Counted from the stretch's first letter, positions 1-9,050 are shown. The stretch: DNA of 64,000 nt from Alkaliphilus metalliredigens QYMF (GCF_000016985.1 NC_009633.1:124001-188000); one strand, 5' to 3'. Notes: generated by a model from the sequence alone, not told the origin. Translations and numbers: made by a program.

Positions 1-353
1 CTTTCTGTACATCATATAACCTTAAGAGAGTATGGTGTATTAAATTTTATTTAATTTTTTTAAATATCAAATAGTCGGTTAAATTTGCATAACACTCCTA
101 TAAATAGTTTATTCAATGAGTTCAACAAAATGTTCAACAAAATGTTATAAATTCATATAATTTTAGGAAAAAATACGCTGTGGTATCAAATCTAATTCTT
201 GCAAGTTCGGTAGACGAACTATTAGAAAGTGCAAGGAGTAACCTGTACTGAGTAGTAAACGGAATGTGAGCTCTGTATTCTTTAGAGGATTTATCACATT
301 TTTTTCCTCCAGTGAATAGAATGTAGTGAAAAGCAAAGAATGGAGGGAAGAAA
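1..353. other. AT-rich intergenic stretch
   Basis: No convincing gene is seen here. A 12-bp unit (ttcaacaaaatg) is repeated twice in tandem at about 122-145. The only long reading frame lies on the opposite strand, overlaps the 82-residue gene that follows and has no ribosome binding site. The 5' end of the window cuts whatever precedes this stretch. Confidence 0.5.
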
Positions 354-602
354 ATGGAAAAGCAATCTAACACAAATGCAACAACTTCTAAAGTATGTCC
401 ACAATTACCTGGAACGGTATTAAGGGTTTTTATTCCGGCAGGGGCTGTGATCAATCTATTAAACCTGTTAGAAATAACCTCTCCTAGCGGCATCTGTATC
501 ATCGTAAGATTACCAATCCTAGGAGCCGGTGGACTGAATATTTCTAGTATAGTCAATACAATTCAACAGGCAGGGGGAACCATAGAGTTCATGAGTGAAT
601 AA
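354..602 (+). CDS. Small hypothetical protein, 82 aa
   Basis: I do not recognise this protein. The start is supported by a clear ribosome binding site (tggaggg) eight bases upstream. The N-terminal dozen residues are polar (many N, T, S, K). The middle, about residues 22-62, is rich in I, L, V and G and could form one or two short membrane-associated or amyloid-like beta segments. There is a single Cys in each half. It stands alone: the next gene downstream is a pseudogene on the far side of an inverted repeat. A weak hairpin follows the stop. It may be an exported or peptide-like product, but nothing in the sequence assigns a function. Confidence 0.55.
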   Translation: MEKQSNTNATTSKVCPQLPGTVLRVFIPAGAVINLLNLLEITSPSGICIIVRLPILGAGGLNISSIVNTIQQAGGTIEFMSE

Positions 603-628
603 GAAAATCAGTCAATGATTTTAAAATG

Positions 629-657
629 GAAAGCAACTCTGATTATAGGAGTGGCTT
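629..657 (+). terminator. Weak hairpin after the 82-aa gene
   Basis: AAAGC-A-ACTC pairs with GAGT-G-GCTTT around a seven-base loop with one mismatch, followed by a short T-rich tract. It is a plausible but weak intrinsic terminator. Confidence 0.45.
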
Positions 658-706
658 TTCATTTTATGTCCATAATAAATAAAAATTTTTTTAACTGATT
701 ACCTAC

Positions 707-722
707 TAGAGCCTGTTCAAAA
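707..722 (+). repeat. Left arm of 16-bp inverted repeat
   Basis: TAGAGCCTGTTCAAAA is found here and its exact reverse complement lies at 4265-4280. The bases outside the putative GAGCC ends are TA on both sides, which would fit a 2-bp target duplication. This looks like the left end of a transposable element (inference); no transposase is left inside. Confidence 0.6.
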
Positions 723-878
723 GCGTCAATATCACTTCAACAAGACAAAACGATCGACGATTTGGGATTTTAAATTGAGAGATAAACGGATTTACAATGT
801 AGGGTAACCTGCTTGCGGAGAGTTATTTTTCCAAGACTATAATTTAACAACTACCTTAAAAAAGGGGACGTGTTTGAT

Positions 879-1219
879 ATGAAAATAACAGAATACATTA
901 TGCAATATTTAAAAATAAATGGTGTAGATTTTATATTTGGTATGTCTGCAGGGACGGTTAGCGCAATATATGATGCAGTAAATAATGTAGATATCAAACC
1001 TATAATAACTAAAAATGAAGCTGGCACTGCATAGTCGCCGCTAAATATGCCAGCATATCTAAGAAGTTGTGAGTATGTATAGCAGCAGGTAGAGTAGGCA
1101 CAAACAATATGATAAGTGATATTGCTGATGCCATGGGCTCAAAGGTTCCTATGCTAGTAATTACAGGATACATTCATAGGTGGCAGATTGGCAAAGGATG
1201 TAGAGGACTATTCAAATAA
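879..1219 (+). pseudogene. Thiamine-diphosphate enzyme fragment (acetolactate synthase-like)
   Basis: The first frame starts at an ATG with an upstream AAAGGGGACG and reads an N-terminal TPP-enzyme PYR domain (VDFIFGMSAGTVSAIYDAV, then KNEAGTA) before a TAG. After a frameshift near position 1032 the second frame continues the family pattern: AAKYASISKKL, a TGA, then VCIAAGRVGTNNMISDIADA and KVPMLVITG. It stops after about 115 codons, where the family needs roughly 550. With one frameshift, one internal stop and loss of most of the gene it is clearly dead. The exact original enzyme (acetolactate synthase, sulfopyruvate decarboxylase or similar) cannot be told from this piece. Confidence 0.8.
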
Positions 1220-1265
1220 ATCAAAGGATTGAAACCTGTACAATCTAGTAATTTTAAAGCTTCTA

Positions 1266-2558
1266 TTAAGGTTGTAAAGGGATTATCACTTCCTTGCTTG
1301 TATAAAAGACCGGTCTTGTGAAAGTTATATCAATCTCCTGTTGATCTTCTTTTATATTAGAAAGAATCAATTCCTTATCATTAGCCATTTCTGAGTTGTT
1401 TTCCTCACTAGGGTCGCTATATATAACATTGACACCTTCTACTATATATTTATTTAATTGATTTTCATCTACATCAGCTAAGATATTGTGTAGCTTTAAT
1501 TCATTTGTCCCAACTAAACTTTTATTAAAATTTAGTTTTACTTTTTGTGCTACTTCTTCTACTAGATGATAATCATTTTGTGGTGTTCTAAAGTTAAAGC
1601 GTTCAACATATTGAATCCATTCAAGACTATTGATTACCAAAACATTGTCACCAACTGTTATATTAATTGGAGCTTCATCATCTTTACTTATAGTTACTTT
1701 AGATTGCAGCGATTCATCTGTAATTGAAATATAAGGAATAACTAATCTTATACCTGGCTCCAATTTTCTATCAAAATAAAGTATATTTTCTAAATTACTA
1801 TTTGTAGCATAATACTTTTCCCCTTTATCATTTAATAGATAGATATCACTTAGTGGAAAAGAGATCGTTTTAGCAGGGTTATTAGTTTGTGCTAATAAGT
1901 TTACTTCTAACTTATCTTCAACATAGTTAGTTAATACAGCGATATCTATACCAATACCTTCTACAGAAACATAGTTACGATCTTTAGAAAATACTTCTGG
2001 TAATTCAGTCATAATTATAGGTATTTCATATTTATCATAAACTAAATAAAATCTCTTAATACTATCGGTAAATGTACAAGTCATTCTACCACTCCATTGC
2101 TCAAAGTCGGCATCTCCTATTATATCCCATGACATTGATTCTGCTGCTTTTTTATATTCATCCATTACAATCAACTGATCAAAAGGTATATTCCCTTCTA
2201 TTATTATTGTTACAGTATTTCCTTCACTATAACTTGAATTAACTTTTATATATTTCTCACCAATAGGCATTTCTATTGAACCAGAAAGGCCATATGCCTG
2301 GTGTTCAATATCTGTATAAAACAATTTACTTACGCCCGGTAAGTATCTTAATCCTCTTTGTGTAGCATAGCTTATTTGATCATTAAAAAACAAACATGAT
2401 ATTAAAAGTATAGGTGTAACTATCATAGCTGTATACATCAATTTATTAGATGTATTTTTTCCACTTCTCTTTATTATATTACTCCTAATATCTTCTGTAA
2501 TTTTTATATTCTCTATATTTTCATTTACATAATCCTTTAAATTTTCAAGATTATTCAC
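1266..2558 (-). CDS. Membrane anti-sigma factor-like protein (DUF4179-type)
   Basis: It overlaps the end of the ECF sigma gene by 8 bp and starts at a GTG behind GGAGGAATG, so the two are translationally coupled. This sigma/anti-sigma pairing is the main reason for the call. Residues 1-35 form a short cytoplasmic region, about 40-60 are one transmembrane segment (TAMIVTPILLISCLFF), and the rest (about 370 residues) is an extracellular beta-rich domain resembling the DUF4179 family of clostridial ECF-linked proteins. No zinc-type HxxxCxxC motif is visible in the cytoplasmic part. The likely role is to hold the sigma factor inactive until an envelope signal is sensed; the signal is unknown. Confidence 0.75.
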   Translation of the reverse strand: MNNLENLKDYVNENIENIKITEDIRSNIIKRSGKNTSNKLMYTAMIVTPILLISCLFFNDQISYATQRGLRYLPGVSKLFYTDIEHQAYGLSGSIEMPIGEKYIKVNSSYSEGNTVTIIIEGNIPFDQLIVMDEYKKAAESMSWDIIGDADFEQWSGRMTCTFTDSIKRFYLVYDKYEIPIIMTELPEVFSKDRNYVSVEGIGIDIAVLTNYVEDKLEVNLLAQTNNPAKTISFPLSDIYLLNDKGEKYYATNSNLENILYFDRKLEPGIRLVIPYISITDESLQSKVTISKDDEAPINITVGDNVLVINSLEWIQYVERFNFRTPQNDYHLVEEVAQKVKLNFNKSLVGTNELKLHNILADVDENQLNKYIVEGVNVIYSDPSEENNSEMANDKELILSNIKEDQQEIDITFTRPVFYTSKEVIIPLQP

Positions 2559-3066
2559 AAATCATTCCTCCTATCTTTCTATCTTTTAAATCCTTTCTTG
2601 CCCTTGACAACCTAGTAAATGCATTGGATTCAGAAATACCTAAAATCTTTGCTATTTCTTTGACAGTGAACTGTTGATAATAATACATTAATATGATTTC
2701 TTTATATTTTGGTTTTAAATCCATTATTAATTTAAATAAATCATTGTTTTCCAGTTTATTAAATAACTCTTTATCTGAAACCGCCTTATCATTTAGCTTT
2801 TTATCATTTAATACAATGCTTTTTATCCACGAACTCCGTAAATAATTCTTGCATATATTGATACATATTCTTGTAATCCAAGTCTTTTCTGATGAATCAC
2901 CCTTGAAATTGTGAAATTTCTTATAAACTTGCAAAAAAGTGTCTTGACATGCATCTTCAGCCAGTTGATAATCTTTTAAATATAAATAACTTAGTCTTAG
3001 GATTTCTGTGCCGTATTCATTTATCAAACGGTTGAAATCTTGTTCATTTAGTATTTCTCCACTCAT
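2551..3066 (-). CDS. ECF-type RNA polymerase sigma factor
   Basis: This 171-residue protein has the normal length of a group 4 sigma-70 factor. Region 2 lies at about residues 15-80, with the DACQDTFLQVYKKF core of region 2.2 and a KTWITRICINICKNYLR segment (regions 2.3-2.4). Region 4 at about 110-165 carries a helix-turn-helix (FTVKEIAKILGISESNAFTRLSRARKDLK). The linker lacks sigma region 3, as expected. It heads an operon with the anti-sigma gene. The divergently placed secreted protein further upstream on the same strand may belong to its regulon, which is inference from proximity only. Confidence 0.92.
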   Translation of the reverse strand: MSGEILNEQDFNRLINEYGTEILRLSYLYLKDYQLAEDACQDTFLQVYKKFHNFKGDSSEKTWITRICINICKNYLRSSWIKSIVLNDKKLNDKAVSDKELFNKLENNDLFKLIMDLKPKYKEIILMYYYQQFTVKEIAKILGISESNAFTRLSRARKDLKDRKIGGMICE

Positions 3067-3182
3067 TCATAAACCTCCTTTCAATTATTAGACACATTTT
3101 AATTAAAAAAACTTACACTTTTTCTTTATTTTTCATATTTTTTATTTCAAATAAATAAACAGATTTATATTAGGTAGATAAG

Positions 3183-3217
3183 AAAATATCACCAACCTTT
3201 CAATTGGTGATATTTTT
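3183..3217 (-). terminator. Bidirectional intrinsic terminator
   Basis: A 13-bp perfect stem (aatatcaccaa / ttggtgatatt core) with T-runs on both strands lies just after the stop of the secreted-protein gene and ahead of the sigma operon. It separates their transcription. Confidence 0.85.
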
Positions 3218-3233
3218 CATAGATTTATTTTTA

Positions 3234-3812
3234 TTAATATACTAAACCAGAACCACTTATTCTAGTTCCTCCTGGACTCTCATACTTAAAATAGTGTGCT
3301 TTATTTCTAACAGCAAGACCATAAAGAGTTACATCATCCATGGTAAGTGTTCGACCAGATATGTAATCTCCATCTACATCATAGCAAAAGATTGTCATTC
3401 TTTGCCTAGAGTTAGGCTCAAACATATGGTAAATGCCAAATCCTGTAGATGATAGAGAATCTCTTGCAGGTAAATACCTATAATTTGAATATATATGTGA
3501 CATAAAAGAATAAGTAAAGTCTCGTGATCTAACTTTTAAATCCCAAGTGCTAGTAGGTATACTAGTACTTACAATAGAGAAATCACTATTTGAAGTTTGA
3601 TTTCCTTCTATCTCAAAAGATTTACTTCTTACTCTCGGCACTGACCTAATAATCCCTGCTTCCTCATAAGCTTTTATATTTTCTTCCCCTTTTATTATTA
3701 TAGCTGTAGAGTCTACTAGACTATCACTTTTTTCGTTACCTTGAGATGCATAAACAACCATAGAGCTTGAAATTAATACAAAGCTTAAACTTAACATTAA
3801 TAATTTTTTCAA
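3234..3812 (-). CDS. Secreted hypothetical protein, 192 aa
   Basis: The start is a TTG behind AGGAGGCGA. The N-terminus is a textbook signal peptide: MKKLL, a hydrophobic core to about residue 20, then a YAS-Q cleavage site. The mature part of about 170 residues is polar, with Arg/Ser-rich stretches and a C-terminal half holding YLPARDSLSSTGFGIYH and FCYDVDGDYISGRTL. No known family is recognised. It has its own strong terminator and lies 168 bp upstream of the ECF sigma operon on the same strand, so it may be an envelope-stress or surface protein linked to that system, without proof. Confidence 0.7.
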   Translation of the reverse strand: MKKLLMLSLSFVLISSSMVVYASQGNEKSDSLVDSTAIIIKGEENIKAYEEAGIIRSVPRVRSKSFEIEGNQTSNSDFSIVSTSIPTSTWDLKVRSRDFTYSFMSHIYSNYRYLPARDSLSSTGFGIYHMFEPNSRQRMTIFCYDVDGDYISGRTLTMDDVTLYGLAVRNKAHYFKYESPGGTRISGSGLVY

Positions 3813-4320
3813 AATATTCGCCTCCTCATAATTAAAATCTTGACCATACTTGTTTAGTGGACACTATAATCTGGAGAACTCTCCTTGTCTTTAACATTTG
3901 TTTTCATAGCTAAGGTTATATAATTAAAATTAATTATATAATTTGCAATAAAAAAATTACATTGATTACTGAGATAATAGCTAATTATATTTACAGTAAT
4001 CATTTTAAAATGTTAATTCTTAATTGCAATCTATATAGTTGGTAATCTTATTCTCATGTTTATCACCCCCTAAATGCTTGTTCTCTAAGCATTTACAAAT
4101 ATTTTCTATAAAATTTTTTTATATCCTTCCGAATAAGAGTATATAGCCACAAAAGAAGACTATATAACCATATTAAGGGCTTCTATAGACACAAAGCACC
4201 CAGTACTACCGAAACTGGGACCTTTTGCTCAGGTGCACTTTATTTTTTCCTGAATTTATGGACTTTTTGAACAGGCTCTACTAGTAAATTTTGAAAATGA
4301 GAGTGTGAAAACACATTTTA
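3813..4320. other. Intergenic stretch with hairpins and the right repeat arm
   Basis: About 500 bp with no gene. Visible structure: an AAATGCTT/AAGCATTT hairpin near 4071-4096 and a CCCAGT/ACTGGG hairpin near 4200-4221. The right arm of the inverted repeat that begins at 707 also lies here. The 150 bp before that arm could be the non-coding end of a decayed insertion sequence. Confidence 0.45.
4265..4280 (-). repeat. Right arm of 16-bp inverted repeat
   Basis: This is the exact reverse complement of the arm at 707-722. Together they bound about 3.57 kb that contains the TPP-enzyme remnant, the ECF sigma pair and the secreted protein. Confidence 0.6.
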
Positions 4321-4321
4321 A

Positions 4322-4350
4322 TTGACACTAGATGAATAATATATTATATT
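4322..4350 (+). promoter_or_regulatory. Sigma-A promoter for the metG leader
   Basis: TTGACA and TATATT are separated by 17 bp, about 35-40 bp upstream of the T-box leader. A second TATAAT lies ten bases further down, so the exact -10 element is uncertain. Confidence 0.6.
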
Positions 4351-4384
4351 ATGGTATAATATAAGAAGAATAATAATTAGCAAT

Positions 4385-4640
4385 GAAGGGAAGAGTAGGT
4401 TGGTGGCGTTAGTTGAAGAGAGCCGGGTAAGGTGAAAGCCGGTCTGACGAAGCTTACTGAAGATGGCCCCTGAGCTTTGTGGCTGAGAGAAAGAATTTTC
4501 TTTAGGTCATGACGGGTTTGCATCCGATAGCAATGCAAAAGTGCAATGGCACTTACAGAGTATATTGTCGCAAGGCAATGTAGAACTAGGGTGGTACCGT
4601 GAATATAACCTCGCCCCTATATCATATAGGGATGGGGTTT
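4385..4640 (+). promoter_or_regulatory. T-box leader controlling metG (tRNA-Met responsive)
   Basis: The hallmark T-box sequence AGGGTGGTACCGTG lies at 4588-4601. It is followed by a terminator whose stem is CCCCTATAT / ATATAGGGATGGGG with a run of seven T's. The TGGT in the T-box pairs with an ACCA tRNA end carrying discriminator A, as in tRNA-Met. A candidate specifier AUG, followed by a purine, lies at 4463-4465 on the 3' side of stem I. Uncharged tRNA-Met would stabilise the antiterminator and switch on the downstream methionyl-tRNA synthetase gene. Leader limits are approximate. Confidence 0.92.
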
Positions 4641-4719
4641 TTTTGTTTTTTATTATATATTAGTATGATTATTTACCATTTTAAAGTGAAAGTATAGAAT
4701 ATGAGGAGGCTAAACAACA

Positions 4720-6687
4720 ATGAGTAAAGGAACCTATTATTTAACAACACCGATTTACTATCCCAGTGCAAAGCTACATATCGGACATACATATACTACG
4801 GTAGCAGCCGATGTGTTAGCCAGGTTTAAGCGAACCAGGGGGTATGATGTACAATTTTTAACAGGAACTGATGAACATGGGGAAAAAATTCAAGAGGCAG
4901 CACAAAAGAATGGCATGAATCCCAAGGCATATGTAGATGAAATTGTAGAGGAAATTAAAAAAGTATGGAAGAGCATGGATATATCCTATGATATTTTCAT
5001 CCGTACCACCGATGAGGAGCATGAAAGAGCAGTTCAAAAGATATTTCAAACCCTATATGAAAAGGGCGATATCTACAAAAGTGAATACGAAGGATGGTAT
5101 TGTACCCCTTGTGAATCCTTTTGGACAGAGACACAGTTAAAAGAAGACAAGGGCTGTCCCGACTGTGGAAGACCTGCTCATTTAGCCAAGGAAGAAGCTT
5201 ATTTTTTCAAATTATCTAAGTATCAAGATCGACTTATTGAGCATTTTGAAAAATATCCAGAGATTTGCTATCCAGAGTCTCGGAAAAATGAAATGTTAAA
5301 TAACTTTTTACGACCAGGGCTAGAGGATCTTTGTGTTTCTAGAACCACATTTGATTGGGGAATTCCAGTACCCTTTGATCCAAAGCATGTGATCTATGTA
5401 TGGTTTGATGCTGTATGTAACTATATTACGGCCCTTGGATACACTTCAGAAAATGAAGAACAATATAAGAAATACTGGCCTGCCAATGTGCATTTAGTAG
5501 CTAAAGAAATTGTGCGATTTCATACCATCATTTGGCCTGCCATATTAATGGCTTTAGAGGTGCCATTACCGAAAATGGTTTATGGACATGGTTGGATTTT
5601 ATTTGGATCCGATAAGATGTCTAAATCCAAGGGAAATATTGTGTATCCAGAGCCATTGATTGAGCGATATGGCATCGATGCATTGAAGTATTTCTTGCTT
5701 CGGGAGTTTACATTTGGACAGGATGGTAACTACACCAATAGAACATTTGTAACTCGATTAAACGCCGACCTAGCCAATGACCTGGGGAACCTTGTCAGTC
5801 GTACTGTGGCCATGATTGAAAAATATAATAGTGGTATCATCCCAGAGCCAAAGGTGGCAGGAGAGTTCGATGAAGATCTAAGGACAGTGGCAACAGGTGC
5901 TGCAGCTAAGGTAGAGAAGGCCATCGATCAACTTCAGTTTCATGAAGCCCTAGAGGAAATTTGGAAGGTTGTCCGACGAACAAATAAATACATTGATGAA
6001 ACCACACCTTGGATTTTGGCCAAGGATGAAGAGAATAAAGAGCGACTCAATACTGTACTTTATCATTTAGCTGATACACTTCGTATTGTTTCTGTTCTTA
6101 TCCAACCATTTATGGAAGCAACAACAAATAAAATTTGGGAACAGCTGGGAATCGATGCAAACCAAGGAACAACATGGGAAGATGCATCACTATTTAATCA
6201 AATTCCTTCAGGCGTCAAGGTAAGAAAGGGAGAGTCCCTATTCCCAAGACTAGATGTAGAGAAGGAAGTAGCGGAATTAGAGGAAATTAATGCCCAATAT
6301 GCAAAGTCAATGAACAGTGGCCAAGAGGATAAGAAGGAGGAAGAAGTCGTGCTTGAAACAAAGGAGCAAATTACGATTGATGACTTTGATAAAGTGGACT
6401 TAAAGGTTGCTAAGATACTAGCGGTAGAAAAGCACCCAAAGGCTGATCGACTATTGGTATTACAGCTTCAGGTTGGTAATGAGAAGCGACAGGTTGTATC
6501 AGGCATCGCAGAACATTATACAGCAGAAGCATTAATAGGAAAGCAAGTCATTTTAGTAGCAAATCTAAAGCCTGTTAAGCTAAGGGGAATCGAATCCCAT
6601 GGAATGATTTTAGCCGCTGTAACAGGAGAAAAATTAGTCTTAGGAACAATAGACGGTGAAATTGAAGCAGGAACAACCATAAGCTAA
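4720..6687 (+). CDS. metG: Methionyl-tRNA synthetase
   Basis: Charges tRNA-Met with methionine in the cytoplasm. The class I signature HIGH is at residues 20-23 and KMSKS at 299-303. A CxxC...CxxC zinc knuckle (C128, C131, C146, C149) sits in the connective-peptide insertion. The C-terminal part from about residue 551 is the Trbp111/OB-fold tRNA-binding domain ([13 protein letters not shown]) that supports dimerisation. Length 655 matches the Bacillus-type enzyme. The start has a good GAGGAGG site. The gene follows its own T-box, and tatD follows 14 bp later, so both are probably co-transcribed. Confidence 0.98.
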   Translation: MSKGTYYLTTPIYYPSAKLHIGHTYTTVAADVLARFKRTRGYDVQFLTGTDEHGEKIQEAAQKNGMNPKAYVDEIVEEIKKVWKSMDISYDIFIRTTDEEHERAVQKIFQTLYEKGDIYKSEYEGWYCTPCESFWTETQLKEDKGCPDCGRPAHLAKEEAYFFKLSKYQDRLIEHFEKYPEICYPESRKNEMLNNFLRPGLEDLCVSRTTFDWGIPVPFDPKHVIYVWFDAVCNYITALGYTSENEEQYKKYWPANVHLVAKEIVRFHTIIWPAILMALEVPLPKMVYGHGWILFGSDKMSKSKGNIVYPEPLIERYGIDALKYFLLREFTFGQDGNYTNRTFVTRLNADLANDLGNLVSRTVAMIEKYNSGIIPEPKVAGEFDEDLRTVATGAAAKVEKAIDQLQFHEALEEIWKVVRRTNKYIDETTPWILAKDEENKERLNTVLYHLADTLRIVSVLIQPFMEATTNKIWEQLGIDANQGTTWEDASLFNQIPSGVKVRKGESLFPRLDVEKEVAELEEINAQYAKSMNSGQEDKKEEEVVLETKEQITIDDFDKVDLKVAKILAVEKHPKADRLLVLQLQVGNEKRQVVSGIAEHYTAEALIGKQVILVANLKPVKLRGIESHGMILAAVTGEKLVLGTIDGEIEAGTTIS

Positions 6688-6701
6688 TTGGGGGATTTTA
6701 T

Positions 6702-7469
6702 ATGTTATTTGATAGTCATGCCCATATAGATGGGGGACGATTTGATCAAGACCGGCATCAGATGATTGAAAATGCAAAGACCAATGGAGTCAGCTATATT
6801 TTAAATCCAGGGGCAGATCTCAGCACATCAGTAAAGGCTGTGAATCTGGCAGAGAAGTATGATTGCGTCTATGCAGCTGTAGGGGTTCATCCCCATGACG
6901 TAAAGGATATGGACGAGGACACAATTGAAATACTTCGTTCTCTTACCAATAATAAAAATGTTAAGGCCATTGGTGAGATTGGATTAGACTTTCATTATGA
7001 TCATTCACCACGGGATGTGCAACGAAAATGGTTTAAAAAACAGGTGGAACTGGCAAAGGAACTACAGTTGCCTATGATTATCCACGACCGCGATGCCCAT
7101 GGTGAAGTTTTTGAGATTCTAAAGGAGCACAACGCAGGGGAATTTGGTTGCGTTATGCATTGCTACTCAGGAAGCATTGAGTTAGCCCAGGAATACATTA
7201 AGCTGGGAATTTATATTTCACTGGCAGGGCCGGTTACATTTAATAATGCCAAGAAAACTTATGAAGTGGCCCAAGGAATCCCATTGGAATGGCTTTTAGT
7301 GGAAACCGACAGTCCCTATCTAACACCAGTACCCTATCGAGGAAAAAGAAATGAACCAGCCTATGTCAAGCATGTAGCCGATAAAATTGCCGAGGCAAAG
7401 GGTATATCATTTGAAGAAGTAGCAAGACAGACAACGAAAAATGCTAAGAGGCTTTTTGGTATTAAATAG
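6702..7469 (+). CDS. tatD: TatD-family metal-dependent deoxyribonuclease
   Basis: Has the complete amidohydrolase-type motif set of TatD/YcfH enzymes: DSHAHID near the N-terminus (metal-binding H6 and H8), VGVHPHD, GEIGLDFHYD, IIHDRDAH, MHCYSGS and the C-terminal ETDSPYLTP. Length 255 is typical. The family acts as a 3'-5' DNase or phosphodiesterase in the cytoplasm. It sits directly behind metG, the usual order in Firmicutes (metG-tatD-rnmV-rsmA in Bacillus). Here rnmV and rsmA are separated from it by more than 20 kb of inserted DNA. Confidence 0.95.
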   Translation: MLFDSHAHIDGGRFDQDRHQMIENAKTNGVSYILNPGADLSTSVKAVNLAEKYDCVYAAVGVHPHDVKDMDEDTIEILRSLTNNKNVKAIGEIGLDFHYDHSPRDVQRKWFKKQVELAKELQLPMIIHDRDAHGEVFEILKEHNAGEFGCVMHCYSGSIELAQEYIKLGIYISLAGPVTFNNAKKTYEVAQGIPLEWLLVETDSPYLTPVPYRGKRNEPAYVKHVADKIAEAKGISFEEVARQTTKNAKRLFGIK

Positions 7470-7504
7470 TTATTACAATGAAAAACCTACTGAGGAACTG
7501 TATA

Positions 7505-7540
7505 AAAAAGGTGCTGATGAAATTTATCAGCACCTTTTTA
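7505..7540 (+). terminator. Intrinsic terminator of the metG-tatD operon
   Basis: A GGTGCTGAT / ATCAGCACC stem with flanking A- and T-runs. The same hairpin plus about 30 bp of flanking sequence recurs at 20131-20205, and a third related hairpin is at 24447-24484. Confidence 0.93.
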
Positions 7541-7623
7541 CACTAAAGTCTCATGAGTCTCATGGCGTACGCAGTTGAAAACGTGTGAAGCTGGTAGTTA
7601 AAAGGGTATAGAAAAGTCATAGG

Positions 7624-7797
7624 GCTATCAGGGATTAATATAGCACAAATAAAGAGATTGCCAAAAGATCAAGATCAAAGGGATAAGATAATTAGAGAGG
7701 CTAAATGTATAGAGGGTGTAAAGCAGCGTCAATTGGCGAGGATATTAGGGGTTTCGCAGACGTTGATATCAATTACCCAATCAAAAGAACCGCCCCA
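7624..7797 (+). pseudogene. C-terminal remnant of a Y1 (REP-associated) transposase
   Basis: Translation gives the last 45 or so residues of the intact copy at 18710-19483 (SGINIAQIK...REAKCIEGVKQRQLARILGVSQ) with small changes. The degraded right-end repeat follows (aatcaaaagaaccgcccc). The N-terminal and catalytic parts are missing. It marks an older cassette insertion next to the tatD terminator. Confidence 0.85.
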
Positions 7798-7923
7798 AGT
7801 ATCGCCATATTTTCCTAGTAATGTTAATATATACACATAGCAATTTATTTCATAAATTCTCAGCAAGGAATTTATGAGCACTAAAGTAATTCTGTGTAAA
7901 TCAAAGTAAGGAGAGGGGATTTA

Positions 7924-8112
7924 ATGAGTATTAAAAAAATGCAAATTTTAATCTTTATTGGAGCGTTAATACATATAACACTTTCTTTATTAAAATTCAA
8001 CAACCCACTTGAAAAATACAAAACCGAAAGTGAGATAGGTATATTCCTTTTAGTTGTATATTTAATTATTATATTTTTTGCATATAAAACAAAAACAAAA
8101 GTTAAAAGTTAA
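7924..8112 (+). CDS. Small two-helix membrane protein, 62 aa
   Basis: A strong AAGGAGAGG site precedes the ATG. Two hydrophobic helices are predicted by eye, about residues 8-22 and 38-54, joined by a polar loop (KFNNPLEKYKTESE) and followed by a lysine-rich tail (KTKTKVKS). No family is recognised. It lies between two transposase cassettes and may be a passenger or a relic of the region interrupted by them. Confidence 0.5.
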   Translation: MSIKKMQILIFIGALIHITLSLLKFNNPLEKYKTESEIGIFLLVVYLIIIFFAYKTKTKVKS

Positions 8113-8145
8113 CCGACCGGAAATAATAGGTGGAAAGAAATAATA

Positions 8146-8966
8146 GGGACGGTTCTTTTGATTAAGCAATGATAAAGTAGTATAATTAGGAAAAAAGGTA
8201 AAGGAGCAATCAATATGCCACGAACTGCCAGAGAGAAAAGCAAAAGCGGTATATATCATGTGATGATTAGAGGAGCAAATAGACAGGAGATATTTCATGA
8301 TGAGCAGGACTGTCTAAGATTTCTTGAAATATTAGACAGATATAAAGTGAAGACAGAAATTAAGATATATGGTTGGTGCTTGATGAATAATCACATGCAT
8401 TTACTCATTCAAGAAGGTAAAGAGGAACTTGCGACAACTATGAAGAGAATAGGTGTAAGCTTTGTAGGGTATTACCATCAGAAATATGATACAACAGGGC
8501 ATTTGTTTCAAGACAGGTTTAGAAGTGAGAATGTGGAAAATGATGAATATCTGATAACAGTAATCCGGTATATACATCAAAATCCAGTAAAAGCTGGACT
8601 TGTAAGTAAGCCTGTAGATTGGAAGTGGAGTAGTTGTTCAGGATACTATGGAAAGAAAGAATATCTCCAAGGACTATTAGATAGTGAGAGAATACTAGGA
8701 CTATTTTCAAATGATAGAGAGAGTGCAATAAAAGAATTTAGGAAATTTAATGAACAAGAAAATAAAGATAATTGTCTGGATGATGTTATCATTACAAGTC
8801 TTAGAGATGAAGAAGCAAGGTTAGAAATTGAGAAGATACTATCAGGAATTAATATAGGGCAAATAAAGAGTTTGCCAAAAGATCAAAGAGATAAGATAAT
8901 TAGAGAGGCTAAATGTATAGAGGGTGTAAAGCAGCGTCAATTGGCGAGGCTTTTAGGGGTTTCACA
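8146..8966 (+). mobile_element. REP-associated Y1 transposase cassette, copy A (right end cut by IS66 element)
   Basis: Begins with gggacggttcttttgatta, the same left end as the intact cassette at 18641-19499. It is nearly identical to it until the sequence switches to the IS66 terminal repeat. The right-end repeat is missing because of that junction. Confidence 0.85.
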
Positions 8967-8970
8967 GTAA
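8215..8970 (+). CDS. REP-associated tyrosine transposase (Y1_Tnp / HUH), 3' truncated
   Basis: Belongs to the IS200-like Y1 transposases of the RAYT type. The HUH pair is the HMH in NNHMHLLIQE. The conserved block GHLFQDRFRSENV...YIHQNPVKAGLV follows, and a C-terminal helix-turn-helix (RQLARLLGVSQ) closes the protein. These enzymes cut and join single-stranded DNA at REP hairpins through a tyrosine. The intact sister copy has 257 residues. Here the last six are lost: the reading frame runs into the first bases of the IS66 end, which supply the stop. Two amino-acid differences separate it from the intact copy, so the duplication is recent. Activity may be retained. Confidence 0.88.
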   Translation: MPRTAREKSKSGIYHVMIRGANRQEIFHDEQDCLRFLEILDRYKVKTEIKIYGWCLMNNHMHLLIQEGKEELATTMKRIGVSFVGYYHQKYDTTGHLFQDRFRSENVENDEYLITVIRYIHQNPVKAGLVSKPVDWKWSSCSGYYGKKEYLQGLLDSERILGLFSNDRESAIKEFRKFNEQENKDNCLDDVIITSLRDEEARLEIEKILSGINIGQIKSLPKDQRDKIIREAKCIEGVKQRQLARLLGVSQ

Positions 8971-9050
8971 GCGTAAAGCCTAGTACACATTTTCTCTCAC
9001 AAAAAGTTTTGATATAATCATCTCATAAATTGTGAAATGAGGTGATGACA

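Noticed and set aside
134-556. A 140-codon reading frame on the minus strand opposite the 82-residue gene
   Set aside because: No ribosome site at its start and no family pattern. The plus-strand gene has both a site and a better-shaped protein.
4480-4500. A ctgaga motif recalling a TPP riboswitch
   Set aside because: It lies inside a complete T-box leader, and no other thi-box elements are present.
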